The notes below the pieces were generated by a model, which was not told where the DNA came from, searched no databases, and saw only the letters and a list, made by a program, of their open reading frames with translations. A stretch of DNA of 64,000 bases from Pontibacillus salipaludis (GTDB taxonomy: Bacteria > Bacillota > Bacilli > Bacillales > BH030062). The translations under genes and the position numbers were made by a program. Numbering within the stretch: position 1 is the first letter of the stretch; every line of letters begins with the position of its first letter. The DNA lies in assembly GCF_014642405.1 (NCBI RefSeq), contig NZ_BMIN01000009.1:62001-126000 (forward strand), given 5' to 3'. Below, piece after piece: positions 15,844-23,609 of this stretch.

Positions 15844-16474
15844 ATTGGAGTTCTTCTCGAGTAACCTCTTGCATGACCCACCGATTCCCATTGTGGGTTA
15901 GTTTGAAATGCGCCTTTATATGGCCGATTAGTTCATTATTTCTTTCTTGCACAATTTCATAAGTTTGATCTCCGAGTTCATTGAGCGTAAATGGTTGTTC
16001 GGGTTGCAGTGTTAACCCTCCGTCTCTAGGCTTTACTTGGAACTTCCCATCCCTGGTCCAAAACAATTCCTCTGCATTAGACGTAGCTAATTCTTCTGCC
16101 ATCGTTTCTTTATAATAGGATGTAATTTCTGACGTAGATGTATAGTCGTTCTCCTCATTGTCATCTTCCATGACCTTAATCGTATGTGTAATGGCTTCTT
16201 CATAATCGAGTGCTACTTGTTTAGCTTCCTTTTTAGAAAGGGTAGGCTGATCACTAGTATTACTTTCTGATGAGCCGCTATCGTTTGTGTTTTTTGATGC
16301 GTTCTCTTTACTAGTGTTTTCCGTATCATCTTGTGAGCTAATCGTTTCTTTCTTCTCCTTATTTGCCTGGTGCTCTTCTGACATTTGTGTGCTTTCCTTC
16401 TGTCCTTCTTCTTCATTTGCTGCACACCCTATCAACGGAAGCGCAAGTACCAATAAAGCTACTACCTTTTTCAT
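15842..16474 (-). CDS. Lipoprotein of unknown function with Ser/Thr/Glu-rich linker
   Basis: Protein of 210 residues. The lipobox is LIGC (Cys17). A low-complexity acidic and Ser/Asn-rich linker follows to about residue 80, then a globular domain with KEAKQVALDYEEAIT and a C-terminal beta part (FKLTHNGNRWVMQEV) like the NTF2-type domains of Bacillus lipoproteins. The function is unknown and it is probably surface-exposed. Ribosome binding site AGGAGG lies upstream of the ATG at 16474. The stop overlaps the terminator at 15817. Confidence 0.8.
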   Translation of the reverse strand: MKKVVALLVLALPLIGCAANEEEGQKESTQMSEEHQANKEKKETISSQDDTENTSKENASKNTNDSGSSESNTSDQPTLSKKEAKQVALDYEEAITHTIKVMEDDNEENDYTSTSEITSYYKETMAEELATSNAEELFWTRDGKFQVKPRDGGLTLQPEQPFTLNELGDQTYEIVQERNNELIGHIKAHFKLTHNGNRWVMQEVTREELQ

Positions 16475-16659
16475 ATTTTTCCTCCTTTATTAATAGGTGT
16501 TTCACAAACGTAGAAGAGGAAAACATTTCTTTTATTTTCTTTCGTTTTTTTGAAGTCATATAGGATTTATTGAAACTAATGCATAGTAAAAAATGGAAGT
16601 TAAATGATATGATTGAGGTGAGAATGCGCTTACAAACCGTGGGGAGGGAAGAAGAAAGC

Positions 16660-16878
16660 ATGGCGATCTTACTTATTTGTATCTTGTTAGGATGTTCGAT
16701 TGGAATTCCATTTCTCCTTTTTGGAAAAATAGAGGGTGGGATGAAGAACTTTTTCCGAGGCGGTTTTGCTAGTGTAGCAAATGCTAATAGTTTTTACATT
16801 CAGTGCCCGACATGCTCCGGGAAACAAAAGCGCGGAAATGGGGACCCATATTGTGCTACATGTAAGAAATACTTCTAG
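16660..16878 (+). CDS. Small membrane protein with C-terminal zinc ribbon
   Basis: Protein of 72 residues. One hydrophobic helix (residues 2-24) is followed by a 20-residue linker and two knuckles, CPTC and CATC, 14 residues apart, that should bind one zinc. ATG 16660 has GGGAGGG about 12 bases upstream; longer in-frame starts to 16570 lack a site. The function is unknown. A long hairpin terminator follows. Confidence 0.7.
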   Translation: MAILLICILLGCSIGIPFLLFGKIEGGMKNFFRGGFASVANANSFYIQCPTCSGKQKRGNGDPYCATCKKYF

Positions 16879-16883
16879 AAGAT

Positions 16884-16948
16884 GCGCAATGCTTAAGGTT
16901 TAATGTGCCTTTATAAAGGACATTTAAAAGAAGCATTGCGCTTTTTTT
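16884..16948 (+). terminator. Long-hairpin terminator
   Basis: GCGCAATGCTT (16884-16894) and AAGCATTGCGC (16931-16941) are followed by seven T. The 36-base loop contains the palindrome CCTTTATAAAGG. It touches the stop of the minus-strand flavodoxin gene. Confidence 0.8.
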
Positions 16949-17414
16949 AGGTAGCTATACGATTTGGACTATTCATGTTATCGAGAAATGTACGGGCAAA
17001 AGCTGTACACCGTTCATAATCCTCTTTAACATTTAACGCCATTTCTATTTTGAATCCTTCCTGAACGATGCGAGCTCCACAATCCTGAAGCCGATTTTCA
17101 AATAAATTTACAGCCTCACAGAACTTAGGATAAGAGGTATCCCCAGATCCGAAAGATGCAGCAGGAAGGCCTGCTAAATCAAGTTCTTCCATTTCTTCAT
17201 AGAATTCTTCTACTTCATAAGGAAGGTCACCATCTCCCCATGTGTAAGAACCTAACAAGACAGCATCATAATTTAATAGATCTTGAGGTTCAAGTTCTTC
17301 CATTTCATCGAGCGTTACGGAGTGTTCATAATCCTCGAACACGCTCATAATATGATCGGCTATTTCTTCAGTGTTACCAGACATACTGGCATATGCAATT
17401 AAAATGGATGCCAT
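16947..17414 (-). CDS. Short-chain flavodoxin (YkuN/YkuP-like)
   Basis: Protein of 155 residues. The FMN phosphate loop is YASMSGNTEEIA. The flavin-flanking loops are SYTWGDGDLP (with Trp) and FGSGDTSYPKFCEA, all canonical. Flavodoxins replace ferredoxin as electron carriers under iron shortage. Here the gene lies second in an operon whose promoter region contains a near-perfect Fur box (17854), as with B. subtilis ykuNOP. ATG 17414 has AAGGAG 8 bases upstream; the GTG at 17420 is too close. Confidence 0.92.
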   Translation of the reverse strand: MASILIAYASMSGNTEEIADHIMSVFEDYEHSVTLDEMEELEPQDLLNYDAVLLGSYTWGDGDLPYEVEEFYEEMEELDLAGLPAASFGSGDTSYPKFCEAVNLFENRLQDCGARIVQEGFKIEMALNVKEDYERCTAFARTFLDNMNSPNRIAT

Positions 17415-17427
17415 ATTCACAGCTCCT

Positions 17428-17820
17428 TTAAGATGAAGTTTTGGCTAACGTTTTGGTTAGCACATAGTTTACGTCTTCTAGCTTTTGGACATAGTACATG
17501 AACCGTTCTTGATCTTTATGATCCAAGGATGCATTCACTTTATATGAGTAGTAGTTATATTCTAGTTCAAGATCCATTTCAGAACGGATCAGCTTTTGGT
17601 CGTGAAACTCTTCAAGATCATCAATATGTACATAAACTTGGTAAGATTCATTTACAACGATGCGCACATACCAACCAAGTGGCTCTACGTTTTTAATATC
17701 TTCTGTGAGTTCTATACGGTCGCCGCGTTGAAAAGGGATCGTATTCTTGTGATGTTTGGAGGAGCAAAAACAATCTACTTTATGTTTAAATGACTTCGTT
17801 ACAAGAAATGTAGATTCCAT
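17428..17820 (-). CDS. Unknown protein, first gene of Fur-controlled flavodoxin operon
   Basis: Protein of 130 residues, cytoplasmic. It has an N-terminal CFCSS patch, a beta-rich middle (RGDRIELTEDIKNVEPLGWYVRIVVN, YQVYVHIDDLEEF) and an acidic helical C-terminus. It could be an IDEAL-like or small beta-domain adaptor, but I do not recognise the family with confidence. The flavodoxin start follows 13 bases after its stop, so the two are co-transcribed and, by position, iron-regulated. Confidence 0.8.
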   Translation of the reverse strand: MESTFLVTKSFKHKVDCFCSSKHHKNTIPFQRGDRIELTEDIKNVEPLGWYVRIVVNESYQVYVHIDDLEEFHDQKLIRSEMDLELEYNYYSYKVNASLDHKDQERFMYYVQKLEDVNYVLTKTLAKTSS

Positions 17821-17853
17821 ATTGGAACTCCTTTCAAAAAGGGTATAGTTAAA

Positions 17854-17868
17854 TGATAATGGTTATCA
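17854..17868. promoter_or_regulatory. Fur box upstream of the flavodoxin operon
   Basis: TGATAATGGTTATCA matches the 7-1-7 Fur consensus TGATAATNATTATCA at all but one position. It lies 34 bases upstream of the minus-strand ATG at 17820. A weaker match, TGAAAGCAATTCTCA, lies at 17889-17903. Confidence 0.8.
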
Positions 17869-17923
17869 CTTATTAAACTGAGTATAAATGAAAGCAATTC
17901 TCATCGTCAACACTTAATTGATA

Positions 17924-17952
17924 TTGATAATTATTTTCAATTATGACATAAT
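17924..17952 (+). promoter_or_regulatory. Sigma-A promoter overlapped by a second Fur box
   Basis: The -35 is TTGATA (17924-17929), the spacer is 17 bases and the -10 is CATAAT (17947-17952). TGATAATTATTTTCA (17925-17939), one mismatch from the Fur consensus, covers the -35 and half the spacer, the classic place for repression. It drives the gene at 17981. Confidence 0.75.
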
Positions 17953-17980
17953 AAAGCTAAAAATGAGAGGAGTGGGACGA

Positions 17981-18454
17981 ATGACACTGGAGTACCAGAA
18001 ATTTGTTAACCACATCATCTATGAAATATACCTGCTTCCTGTTAATCAAAGAACGACTTCTTCGATATTACATATAGTGCACGAAAAGCAGCAAGAAATA
18101 GGAAAGAATACCTTCTTTAAGTCTGGCTGTGATTATATTGCTTTTGCTCAAATTATTGATCATTTATTGCAGCAAACCGATTTTTATCAGGATAAACATG
18201 CGTGGTATTGTCCTTTATGGAAAGGGGTAAATCCAAGCAATAGAAAGACGTTTCGATTGGATCATACCGTCATTAGCCATGAGAATAAACAGGTAAGGTT
18301 TAGGAAATTCTTCGTAGAATGTAGTTCTCATGCTCTCGAAGACTATGCTCAGAAAGCCATTTTGTGCAGTGAGCATATGTTTCAGGCCAAACCCACAAGT
18401 GTGGAATACGTAAATCTGACAACAGGAGAGCACCATATTCTACATGTTGCCTAA
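17981..18454 (+). CDS. Unknown protein under a Fur-overlapped promoter
   Basis: Protein of 157 residues, cytoplasmic. It is helical at the N-terminus (EYQKFVNHIIYEIYLLPV), with a WYCPLWKG motif and several Cys/His in the C-terminal half (VECSSHALEDYAQKA, LCSEHMFQAK). I do not recognise it. The Fur box inside its promoter and the divergent flavodoxin operon suggest a role in iron starvation, for example iron acquisition or sparing. GAGAGGAGTGGG lies just upstream of ATG 17981; upstream in-frame codons lie in the promoter. A terminator follows. Confidence 0.8.
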   Translation: MTLEYQKFVNHIIYEIYLLPVNQRTTSSILHIVHEKQQEIGKNTFFKSGCDYIAFAQIIDHLLQQTDFYQDKHAWYCPLWKGVNPSNRKTFRLDHTVISHENKQVRFRKFFVECSSHALEDYAQKAILCSEHMFQAKPTSVEYVNLTTGEHHILHVA

Positions 18455-18467
18455 TTGAAATAAGAAC

Positions 18468-18501
18468 GAAGTCACTCTATACATAGGGTGACTTCATTTT
18501 T
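18468..18501 (+). terminator. Rho-independent terminator
   Basis: GAAGTCAC (18468-18475) and GTGACTTC (18488-18495), with an inner CTAT/ATAG pairing, are followed by ATTTTTAT. Confidence 0.85.
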
Positions 18502-18588
18502 ATCTAAATTTGTCATAGTTTGGAAGGTGTTTAGTGAGATCAGTAGAAATTAGTATAGTAGCTAATTTAGTGTAAAGGGGAGTGGAAA

Positions 18589-18945
18589 GTGAATCGAGTA
18601 ATCGAGTTGACGTTTATTTTCATTCTGACCGGATTACTTACCTATGATTTCTTCCTGTCAAATGAGGTTGGATTCTTATGGGTTAAGTGGTTGCTACTTG
18701 TTAGTTATAGCATGTTAATTGTGATTAGCCTCTTCATGAGGAAAGGGGAACGGAATAAAAGGAGCAATAATGTGTGGGAAGTTGGGTTTACGGTATACAT
18801 TGTTGCTCTTCTAGCATTTTTCACTAGTATAGGTGGACAATCAGCAAGTGGCCTATCATTCTATGATCCCTTTTTGTGGGTTGTGGTTGTAATCTCACTT
18901 GTTGATACATTTTGGCATGCGAAACGAGATCGGGAGGTGATGTAA
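18589..18945 (+). CDS. Small four-helix membrane protein
   Basis: Protein of 118 residues with about four membrane segments and a short charged loop, MRKGERNKRSN, after the second. The function is unknown. GTG 18589 has AGGGGAG upstream. The next gene starts one base after its stop, so it leads a cluster (membrane protein, VOC, GNAT, small membrane protein) that runs to 20111 with gaps of under 30 bases. Confidence 0.75.
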   Translation: MNRVIELTFIFILTGLLTYDFFLSNEVGFLWVKWLLLVSYSMLIVISLFMRKGERNKRSNNVWEVGFTVYIVALLAFFTSIGGQSASGLSFYDPFLWVVVVISLVDTFWHAKRDREVM

Positions 18946-18946
18946 T

Positions 18947-19345
18947 TTGAAAAAGGGATTGCTCCATCATATTGAACTCTATGTATCTAACCTCGAAGAT
19001 TCTAAAAAGTTCTGGGGATGGTTCCTTGGGGAGTTAGGGTATGAAATTTATCAAAATTGGGATAGCGGCCAGAGTTATAAACTCGGTGATACATACCTTG
19101 TGTTTGTGCAGGCGGAAGAGCGTTACAAGGATATTCCTTACCACAGGTGTCGAGTAGGACTAAACCACCTTGCTTTTCATGCTACTTCTAAAGAACAAGT
19201 AGATCGTATGACAATAAATTTGCGTGAAAAGGGTATTTCGATTCTCTATGAAGATAAACATCCCTATGCTGGGGGAGAAGATTATTATGCGGTTTACTTT
19301 GAAGACCCAGATCGGATAAAAGTAGAGCTAGTTGCTCCAGAATAG
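18947..19345 (+). CDS. VOC family protein
   Basis: Protein of 132 residues. The metal-site pattern is good: LLHHIELYVSNLEDSKKFWGWFLGELGY (N-terminal His), GLNHLAFHATSKEQVD, and the C-terminal VYFEDPDRIKVELVAPE (Glu). This is closest to glutathione- or thiol-transferase-like and fosfomycin-resistance-type VOC proteins, but the substrate is unknown. TTG 18947 has GGGAGGTGA 7 bases upstream, within the end of the preceding gene. Confidence 0.85.
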   Translation: MKKGLLHHIELYVSNLEDSKKFWGWFLGELGYEIYQNWDSGQSYKLGDTYLVFVQAEERYKDIPYHRCRVGLNHLAFHATSKEQVDRMTINLREKGISILYEDKHPYAGGEDYYAVYFEDPDRIKVELVAPE

Positions 19346-19369
19346 AATAATCTAATATGAGGTGAAGGG

Positions 19370-19924
19370 ATGTTCCCTGCAATTGAAACAGACCGACTTC
19401 GGTTAAGAGAGATTGAAGACAAGGATAGCCAAGCGTTGTTCGACTGCTTCTCTAAAGATAAAGTTACTCAGTTCTATGGTCAGGATAACATGGCGAGTAT
19501 TGAGCAGGCACAGCGATTAGTAGAGCTATTTGCTACAAATTTTAAGTCCAAGCGTGGAATAAGGTGGGGGATTGAACGTAAGGATTCTCCTGGGCTAATC
19601 GGCACAATTGGATATAATGCGTGGTTACCTCAATATCAGCGAGCTGAAATTGGCTATGAGCTCCATCCGGATTTCTGGCACCAGGGCTACATGACAGAGG
19701 CTATAAATAGTATAATCACATACGGGTTTGAGAAGATGAATCTAAACCGAATTGGAGCAGTAGTTTTCTTGGAAAATGAACCTTCTAATCAATTGCTAGA
19801 GAAACTAGGTTTCCAAAAAGAAGGCGTGTTAAGAAAATATATGGTTCAGAATGGCGTTGCTCATGATACTTATATGTATGGCCTTTTACTTGAAGAAGTA
19901 AAAAGGGGAGATATACATGCATAA
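19370..19924 (+). CDS. GNAT acetyltransferase, RimJ/RimL type
   Basis: Protein of 184 residues. It opens with ETDRLRLREIEDKDSQALFD, typical of RimJ/L-like enzymes, with EIGYELHPDFWHQGYMTEAI and the LEKLGFQKEGVLRKY end. Such proteins acetylate protein N-termini or amino-sugar or amine substrates. GAGGTGAAGGG precedes the ATG. The start of the next gene overlaps the last 8 bases, which indicates translational coupling. Confidence 0.9.
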   Translation: MFPAIETDRLRLREIEDKDSQALFDCFSKDKVTQFYGQDNMASIEQAQRLVELFATNFKSKRGIRWGIERKDSPGLIGTIGYNAWLPQYQRAEIGYELHPDFWHQGYMTEAINSIITYGFEKMNLNRIGAVVFLENEPSNQLLEKLGFQKEGVLRKYMVQNGVAHDTYMYGLLLEEVKRGDIHA

Positions 19925-20111
19925 AGCCGTAAGGGTCGTATTTTGGGGCTTATGGTTAGGACTTTTACTAACGACTTTAGTCCTTTTATATACAGGGTAT
20001 TATAAAGTAGCTGGAGTATTGGGAGTCGTTTTTCTATTTATCTTCTACAACGTTTCGGAGTTCTTCACACATAAAAACACTGACTATTTATATACCAAAA
20101 ATCGAAGATAG
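19917..20111 (+). CDS. Small two-helix membrane protein
   Basis: Protein of 64 residues with two hydrophobic helices (about 7-26 and 29-46) and a polar tail. Its ATG lies inside the end of the GNAT gene, with AAAAGGGGAG 7 bases upstream. The function is unknown; coupling suggests it is a partner in the same process. It is the last gene of the 18589-20111 cluster. Confidence 0.7.
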   Translation: MHKAVRVVFWGLWLGLLLTTLVLLYTGYYKVAGVLGVVFLFIFYNVSEFFTHKNTDYLYTKNRR

Positions 20112-20134
20112 TCAAAAACTAAGGATAAAAAAGA

Positions 20135-20164
20135 AAACCCTGCCTAATTTTAGGCAGGGTTTGT
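20135..20164. terminator. Bidirectional terminator
   Basis: AAACCCTGCCTA (20135-20146) and TAGGCAGGGTTT (20151-20162) form a perfect 12-bp stem with A-rich and T-rich sides. It serves the plus-strand cluster and the minus-strand YjzC gene. Confidence 0.88.
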
Positions 20165-20173
20165 TGTGTATTC

Positions 20174-20362
20174 TTAATTAGATTTTGTCCAGTAAGCTGC
20201 AGCGTTGCTTGAGCTTAGTGGAGGGAACGTTTGTCCGCTTTCTAAACTAATATGTTTCTCATCCTCAGTTGGGTTTGCGTTCTTACGACCATCTGTCAGT
20301 CCATCGAATTTGTAAGTTCCATTCTCAGGTACTTTTTCTCCTGTCTTGTAACGGTTAGCCAT
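20174..20362 (-). CDS. YjzC-like small protein (copy 1)
   Basis: Protein of 62 residues: ANRYKTGEKVPENGTYKFDG at the start, SLESGQTFPPL in the middle and AAYWTKSN at the end, the YjzC-family pattern (GxKxPxNGxY ... GExFPP ... W). The biochemical role is unknown. AAAGGAG lies 8 bases upstream of ATG 20362. A close homologue lies 163 bases upstream at 20526 on the same strand, a tandem duplication with about two thirds identical residues. Confidence 0.82.
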   Translation of the reverse strand: MANRYKTGEKVPENGTYKFDGLTDGRKNANPTEDEKHISLESGQTFPPLSSSNAAAYWTKSN

Positions 20363-20525
20363 TTGAATCTCTCCTTTAAGAATATTTATTGCAACCATAG
20401 GGTGCTCGATCCTCTTCTGAACACGCCTTACAGTTGAAGGTGTGGTTTAATATTCCGGAATAATATTCATGTACTTCAAACAAAATAGGCAAGTCTTTTC
20501 AAATTAGCAAACGAGCAACTATTTC

Positions 20526-20714
20526 TTAGTTAGACTTCTTCCAGTAAGCAGCTTCTTTACTAGAACGTAATGGAGGGAATGTTTCTCCACTTTCTAGACT
20601 AACGTGCTTTTCTTCTTCAGTAGGAGCGCCGTTTCCGTTCGTGTCAGCAAGTCCATCAAATTCGTAAGTACCGTTCTCTGGTACCTTTTCTCCTGTCTTG
20701 TAACGATCAGCCAT
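20526..20714 (-). CDS. YjzC-like small protein (copy 2)
   Basis: Protein of 62 residues, the same length as its neighbour: ADRYKTGEKVPENGTYEFDG, SLESGETFPPL, AAYWKKSN. The variable part is the central linker, DTNGNGAPTEE. AAAGGAGATGAG lies upstream of the ATG. No terminator separates the two copies, so they may share a message. Confidence 0.82.
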   Translation of the reverse strand: MADRYKTGEKVPENGTYEFDGLADTNGNGAPTEEEKHVSLESGETFPPLRSSKEAAYWKKSN

Positions 20715-20940
20715 TCATTTCTCATCTCCTTTTTATTGGTAATTATGGTTACACTAGTATATAGCCAGAATCATCCAACTATAAACAAGAAAAACACATT
20801 TAATTGCTATTTTTATAAAATATAGGAAAGAAGGAACGTATAGGGGTACAGTACGCTAGTTTTCAACTAATCCTATTGCTTTTTAGTTTTACTTTGAAAT
20901 AATAGGAAGTAATTATTTTAGTTATGTGGGGAGATATGAA

Positions 20941-21861
20941 ATGAAAGAGGTTAAAGTAGTAAAGGCGACATTGGAAGACGCGAGTTGTTTAACAGAAGTT
21001 ATGAAGCGAACTTTTGATGAAGAGGCAAGGAGATGGCTATCAAAGGAAAAGGAAACAATTGACTTCAATATCCAACCACCGGGCTATACATCAGTAGAAA
21101 GAATGCGCTACTCAATAGAAAAGTTACAGACTTATAAAGTAATAGTAGATGGCTCGATACAAGGTGGAGTGATCCTGACTATAACAAGACAAACGTTTGG
21201 AAGAGTAGACCGTATATTTATTACACCACTTCTACAAGGACAAGGCATCGGTTCCAAGGTTATGAGATTTATAGAAGAGGAGTACAAAGGAATACGTATA
21301 TGGGAGTTAGAAACTTCCAGCAGGCAAAAGGGTAATTTGCAATTTTATGAGAGTCATGGTTATAAGCGAGTATTTGAAGCAGACAATGAATGTTGTTATG
21401 AGAAACGAGTAGCTGCTGAAGAAACCTCTAATCTTAACAAACTATATGAACACCTTGAATTGCAAGGCGCAGTAGTCTATGGAGCTAACCTTGCGAAGGC
21501 TTCTATTAGTAATAGTAATCTAGAACAGATCCATTACACAAACTGCAACATGGGACAAGCTGAATTTCAAAATATCAACTTCACACAAGCATCGTTTGCT
21601 GATTTGAATTTAGCTCGTAGTAAGTTTGAATTTGTTTCATTAGGCGGTGTTCATTTTAATAGTACAGATTTAGGCGAGGGAGGTATGTCCATTTCCTTCA
21701 AGAAATGTGATTTAAGAGAAGGTACGATTGAACAATCTGATTTAAGAGATTTGAAAATTGTCGATAGCCAGTTAGATGGTATGACTATAAACGGGATAAG
21801 AGTAGATGACTTACTGACTGTTTATGAGGAGAGGCGCAATAAAGAAAATAAACACACCTAA
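20941..21861 (+). CDS. GNAT acetyltransferase fused to a pentapeptide-repeat domain
   Basis: Protein of 306 residues. Residues 1-160 are a GNAT domain: VDRIFITPLLQGQGIGSKVMRF is motif A (QGxGIG) and LQFYESHGYKRVFE is motif B. Residues about 165-295 are a degenerate pentapeptide repeat helix, read from VVYGANLAKASISNSNLEQ, AEFQNINFTQASFADLNLAR and CDLREGTIEQSDLRDLKIVD, with N/D-L/F at the centre of each five-residue turn. The two domains are known separately; the fusion is uncommon. GGGGAG lies 7 bases before ATG 20941. It is a single gene with unknown substrate. Confidence 0.85.
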   Translation: MKEVKVVKATLEDASCLTEVMKRTFDEEARRWLSKEKETIDFNIQPPGYTSVERMRYSIEKLQTYKVIVDGSIQGGVILTITRQTFGRVDRIFITPLLQGQGIGSKVMRFIEEEYKGIRIWELETSSRQKGNLQFYESHGYKRVFEADNECCYEKRVAAEETSNLNKLYEHLELQGAVVYGANLAKASISNSNLEQIHYTNCNMGQAEFQNINFTQASFADLNLARSKFEFVSLGGVHFNSTDLGEGGMSISFKKCDLREGTIEQSDLRDLKIVDSQLDGMTINGIRVDDLLTVYEERRNKENKHT

Positions 21862-21937
21862 AGTAGGTTCAACTCCCCTGGAGGTAAACTATTTAAAGTA
21901 GAAAGCCTTCAGAATGTAGGGGAGTTCTATTTAAAGG

Positions 21938-22447
21938 TTACATTTGGTACTTATATTGCTTCCCTTTTTCAACATACGAATCAATTGAGAGCTGTATGAG
22001 TTTAAGGTCTTCTTCGTTTAGCTCGCGAATGACTTTAGCGGGTGAGCCTATAATTAGCGAACGGGGAGGGTAGGTTTTTCCGGGAGGTACTAAGGAATTC
22101 GCACCAATGATACATTCTTCTCCAATCTCTGCACCATCTAAAATGGTAGAGCCCATACCAACAATTGATCGATTGCCGATGGTACAACCGTGGAGGACGA
22201 CATTGTGACCAACAGTAACTTCATCACCAACCGTTAAGGGGGAACCTTCATATAGGTGACATGTAGAATTGTCTTGTATACTCGTTCGCTTCCCAATGCG
22301 AATAGGAGCTTCATCTCCTCTTAAGACTGCATTAAACCAAATGCTTGATTCTTCTTCGATTTCTACATCTCCTATAATGTGAGCACCAGGGGCTACAAAT
22401 ACACTACGATCAACTTTAGGGAAATCGTTTAGGTATTTATAAAGCAT
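21938..22447 (-). CDS. Gamma-carbonic-anhydrase-like left-handed beta-helix protein (YtoA/PaaY type)
   Basis: Protein of 169 residues. Hexapeptide repeats run through most of it (GDVEIEEESSIWFNAVLRGDEAPIRIGKRTSIQD). The three metal-site His are at the expected places: STCHLYEG, VTVGHNVVLHGCTIG. The C-terminal helix is short. The family includes Zn/Co carbonic anhydrases and proteins with no known activity, so metal binding is likely but CO2 hydration is unproven. GAGGAGG lies ahead of ATG 22447. Confidence 0.88.
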   Translation of the reverse strand: MLYKYLNDFPKVDRSVFVAPGAHIIGDVEIEEESSIWFNAVLRGDEAPIRIGKRTSIQDNSTCHLYEGSPLTVGDEVTVGHNVVLHGCTIGNRSIVGMGSTILDGAEIGEECIIGANSLVPPGKTYPPRSLIIGSPAKVIRELNEEDLKLIQLSIDSYVEKGKQYKYQM

Positions 22448-22515
22448 TCCATTCCTCCTCAAATTGTGTTAACTTTATGAAAAGTATAACATTTTTGTAA
22501 CGAGGTGAAAATGAG

Positions 22516-23487
22516 ATGAATGATCTTTGTCGTTTATTAAATATCCAATATCCTATTCTTCAAGGAGGGATGGGCAATGTAAGTAATGCTCCGCTATCTG
22601 CTGCAGTAAGTGAAGCTGGTGGGTTAGGTACTGTTGGAGTTGGTACGATGGAGCTGTCAGAAGTTAAGAAGATCTTGCAAGATTTGAAAGCGATCACAAA
22701 ACGACCTATTGCTTTAAACATCCCATTAAATGTAACCCCTTATAGAGATGAAATGATTGAATTAGTCGTTAAAGAGAAGCTCTCTATAGTATCACTCTCA
22801 GCTGGAAACCCTGCTCCTTTTATCCCTTACTTTCATGAACATGGTGTGAAGGTGATCGCAGTTGTTGCGTCTGTGCGGCAAGCTCTTAAAGCAGAAGCAG
22901 CAGGAGCAGATGTCATCGTGGCAGAAGGTTACGAAGCTGCGGGCATTAACTCAAATTTTGAAACGACTACACTTACCTTAATTCCTCAAATCGTTGACGC
23001 GGTTTCTGTACCTGTGGTTGCAGCAGGAGGCATAGGGGATGGGCGTGGGTTAGCAGCTATGCTTACTCTTGGGGCTAGTGGTGTGCAAATGGGGACAAGA
23101 CTCATTGCCACTGCTGACTCTCCTATGCATAAAGCCTATAAAGAGACACTTTTAGGTGCCGATGATCTACAGACAGTAATTGTAGGACGGAGTATTGGAA
23201 AGGTTCGACGTGTAATGAAAACGCCGTACGCAGGTCAATTACTTTCTCTTGAGGAGAAAGGTATTGAAGAGGAAGACTTTAAACGTCTCACCTCCGAGCA
23301 TTATCATAAAATAGGCGCCTTAGAAGGGAAGCTTGATCAAGGGTTCATTAACGGAGGGCAAGTATCAGGGATGATTCACCACCTTCCAACCGTAGAGGAT
23401 CTCTTTGTAACTATGATGGAAGAAGCAACCGCTCGCTTTCACAATCTTTCTGCCGCTTATCCCCTAACTAAACGAGAAACGACGTAA
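22516..23487 (+). CDS. Nitronate monooxygenase / FabK-like flavin oxidoreductase
   Basis: Protein of 323 residues with a TIM-barrel FMN fold. Landmarks are PILQGGMGNVSNAPLSAAVSEAGGLG, ALNIPLN and VPVVAAGGIGDGRGLAAML, then LGASGVQMGTR, the FMN phosphate loops. The usual EAGGH motif with the active-site His reads EAAGINS here, so that His is missing and the chemistry may differ from canonical nitronate monooxygenases. ATG 22516 has AACGAGGTGA ahead. A T-rich terminator follows. Confidence 0.85.
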   Translation: MNDLCRLLNIQYPILQGGMGNVSNAPLSAAVSEAGGLGTVGVGTMELSEVKKILQDLKAITKRPIALNIPLNVTPYRDEMIELVVKEKLSIVSLSAGNPAPFIPYFHEHGVKVIAVVASVRQALKAEAAGADVIVAEGYEAAGINSNFETTTLTLIPQIVDAVSVPVVAAGGIGDGRGLAAMLTLGASGVQMGTRLIATADSPMHKAYKETLLGADDLQTVIVGRSIGKVRRVMKTPYAGQLLSLEEKGIEEEDFKRLTSEHYHKIGALEGKLDQGFINGGQVSGMIHHLPTVEDLFVTMMEEATARFHNLSAAYPLTKRETT

Positions 23488-23488
23488 A

Positions 23489-23520
23489 ACAGATGAGCCA
23501 TTAGCTTATCTGTTTTTTTT
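23489..23520 (+). terminator. Rho-independent terminator
   Basis: ACAGATGAGC and GCTTATCTGT pair around CATTA with one mismatch, followed by eight or more T. Confidence 0.85.
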
Positions 23521-23609
23521 TGTTTTTAGTAATCTTCAAGAATAGGGAGAGATTAGAAGTTGCGTTGCTTTAACCGGAATGGACCGTTATGTTTGATGAG
23601 TGGTTGGCC

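Noticed and set aside
21871-21926. AACTCCCCT ... AGGGGAGTT as terminator of the GNAT-pentapeptide gene
   Set aside because: The 38-base loop and lack of a clean U-run make it too weak to list as a terminator.
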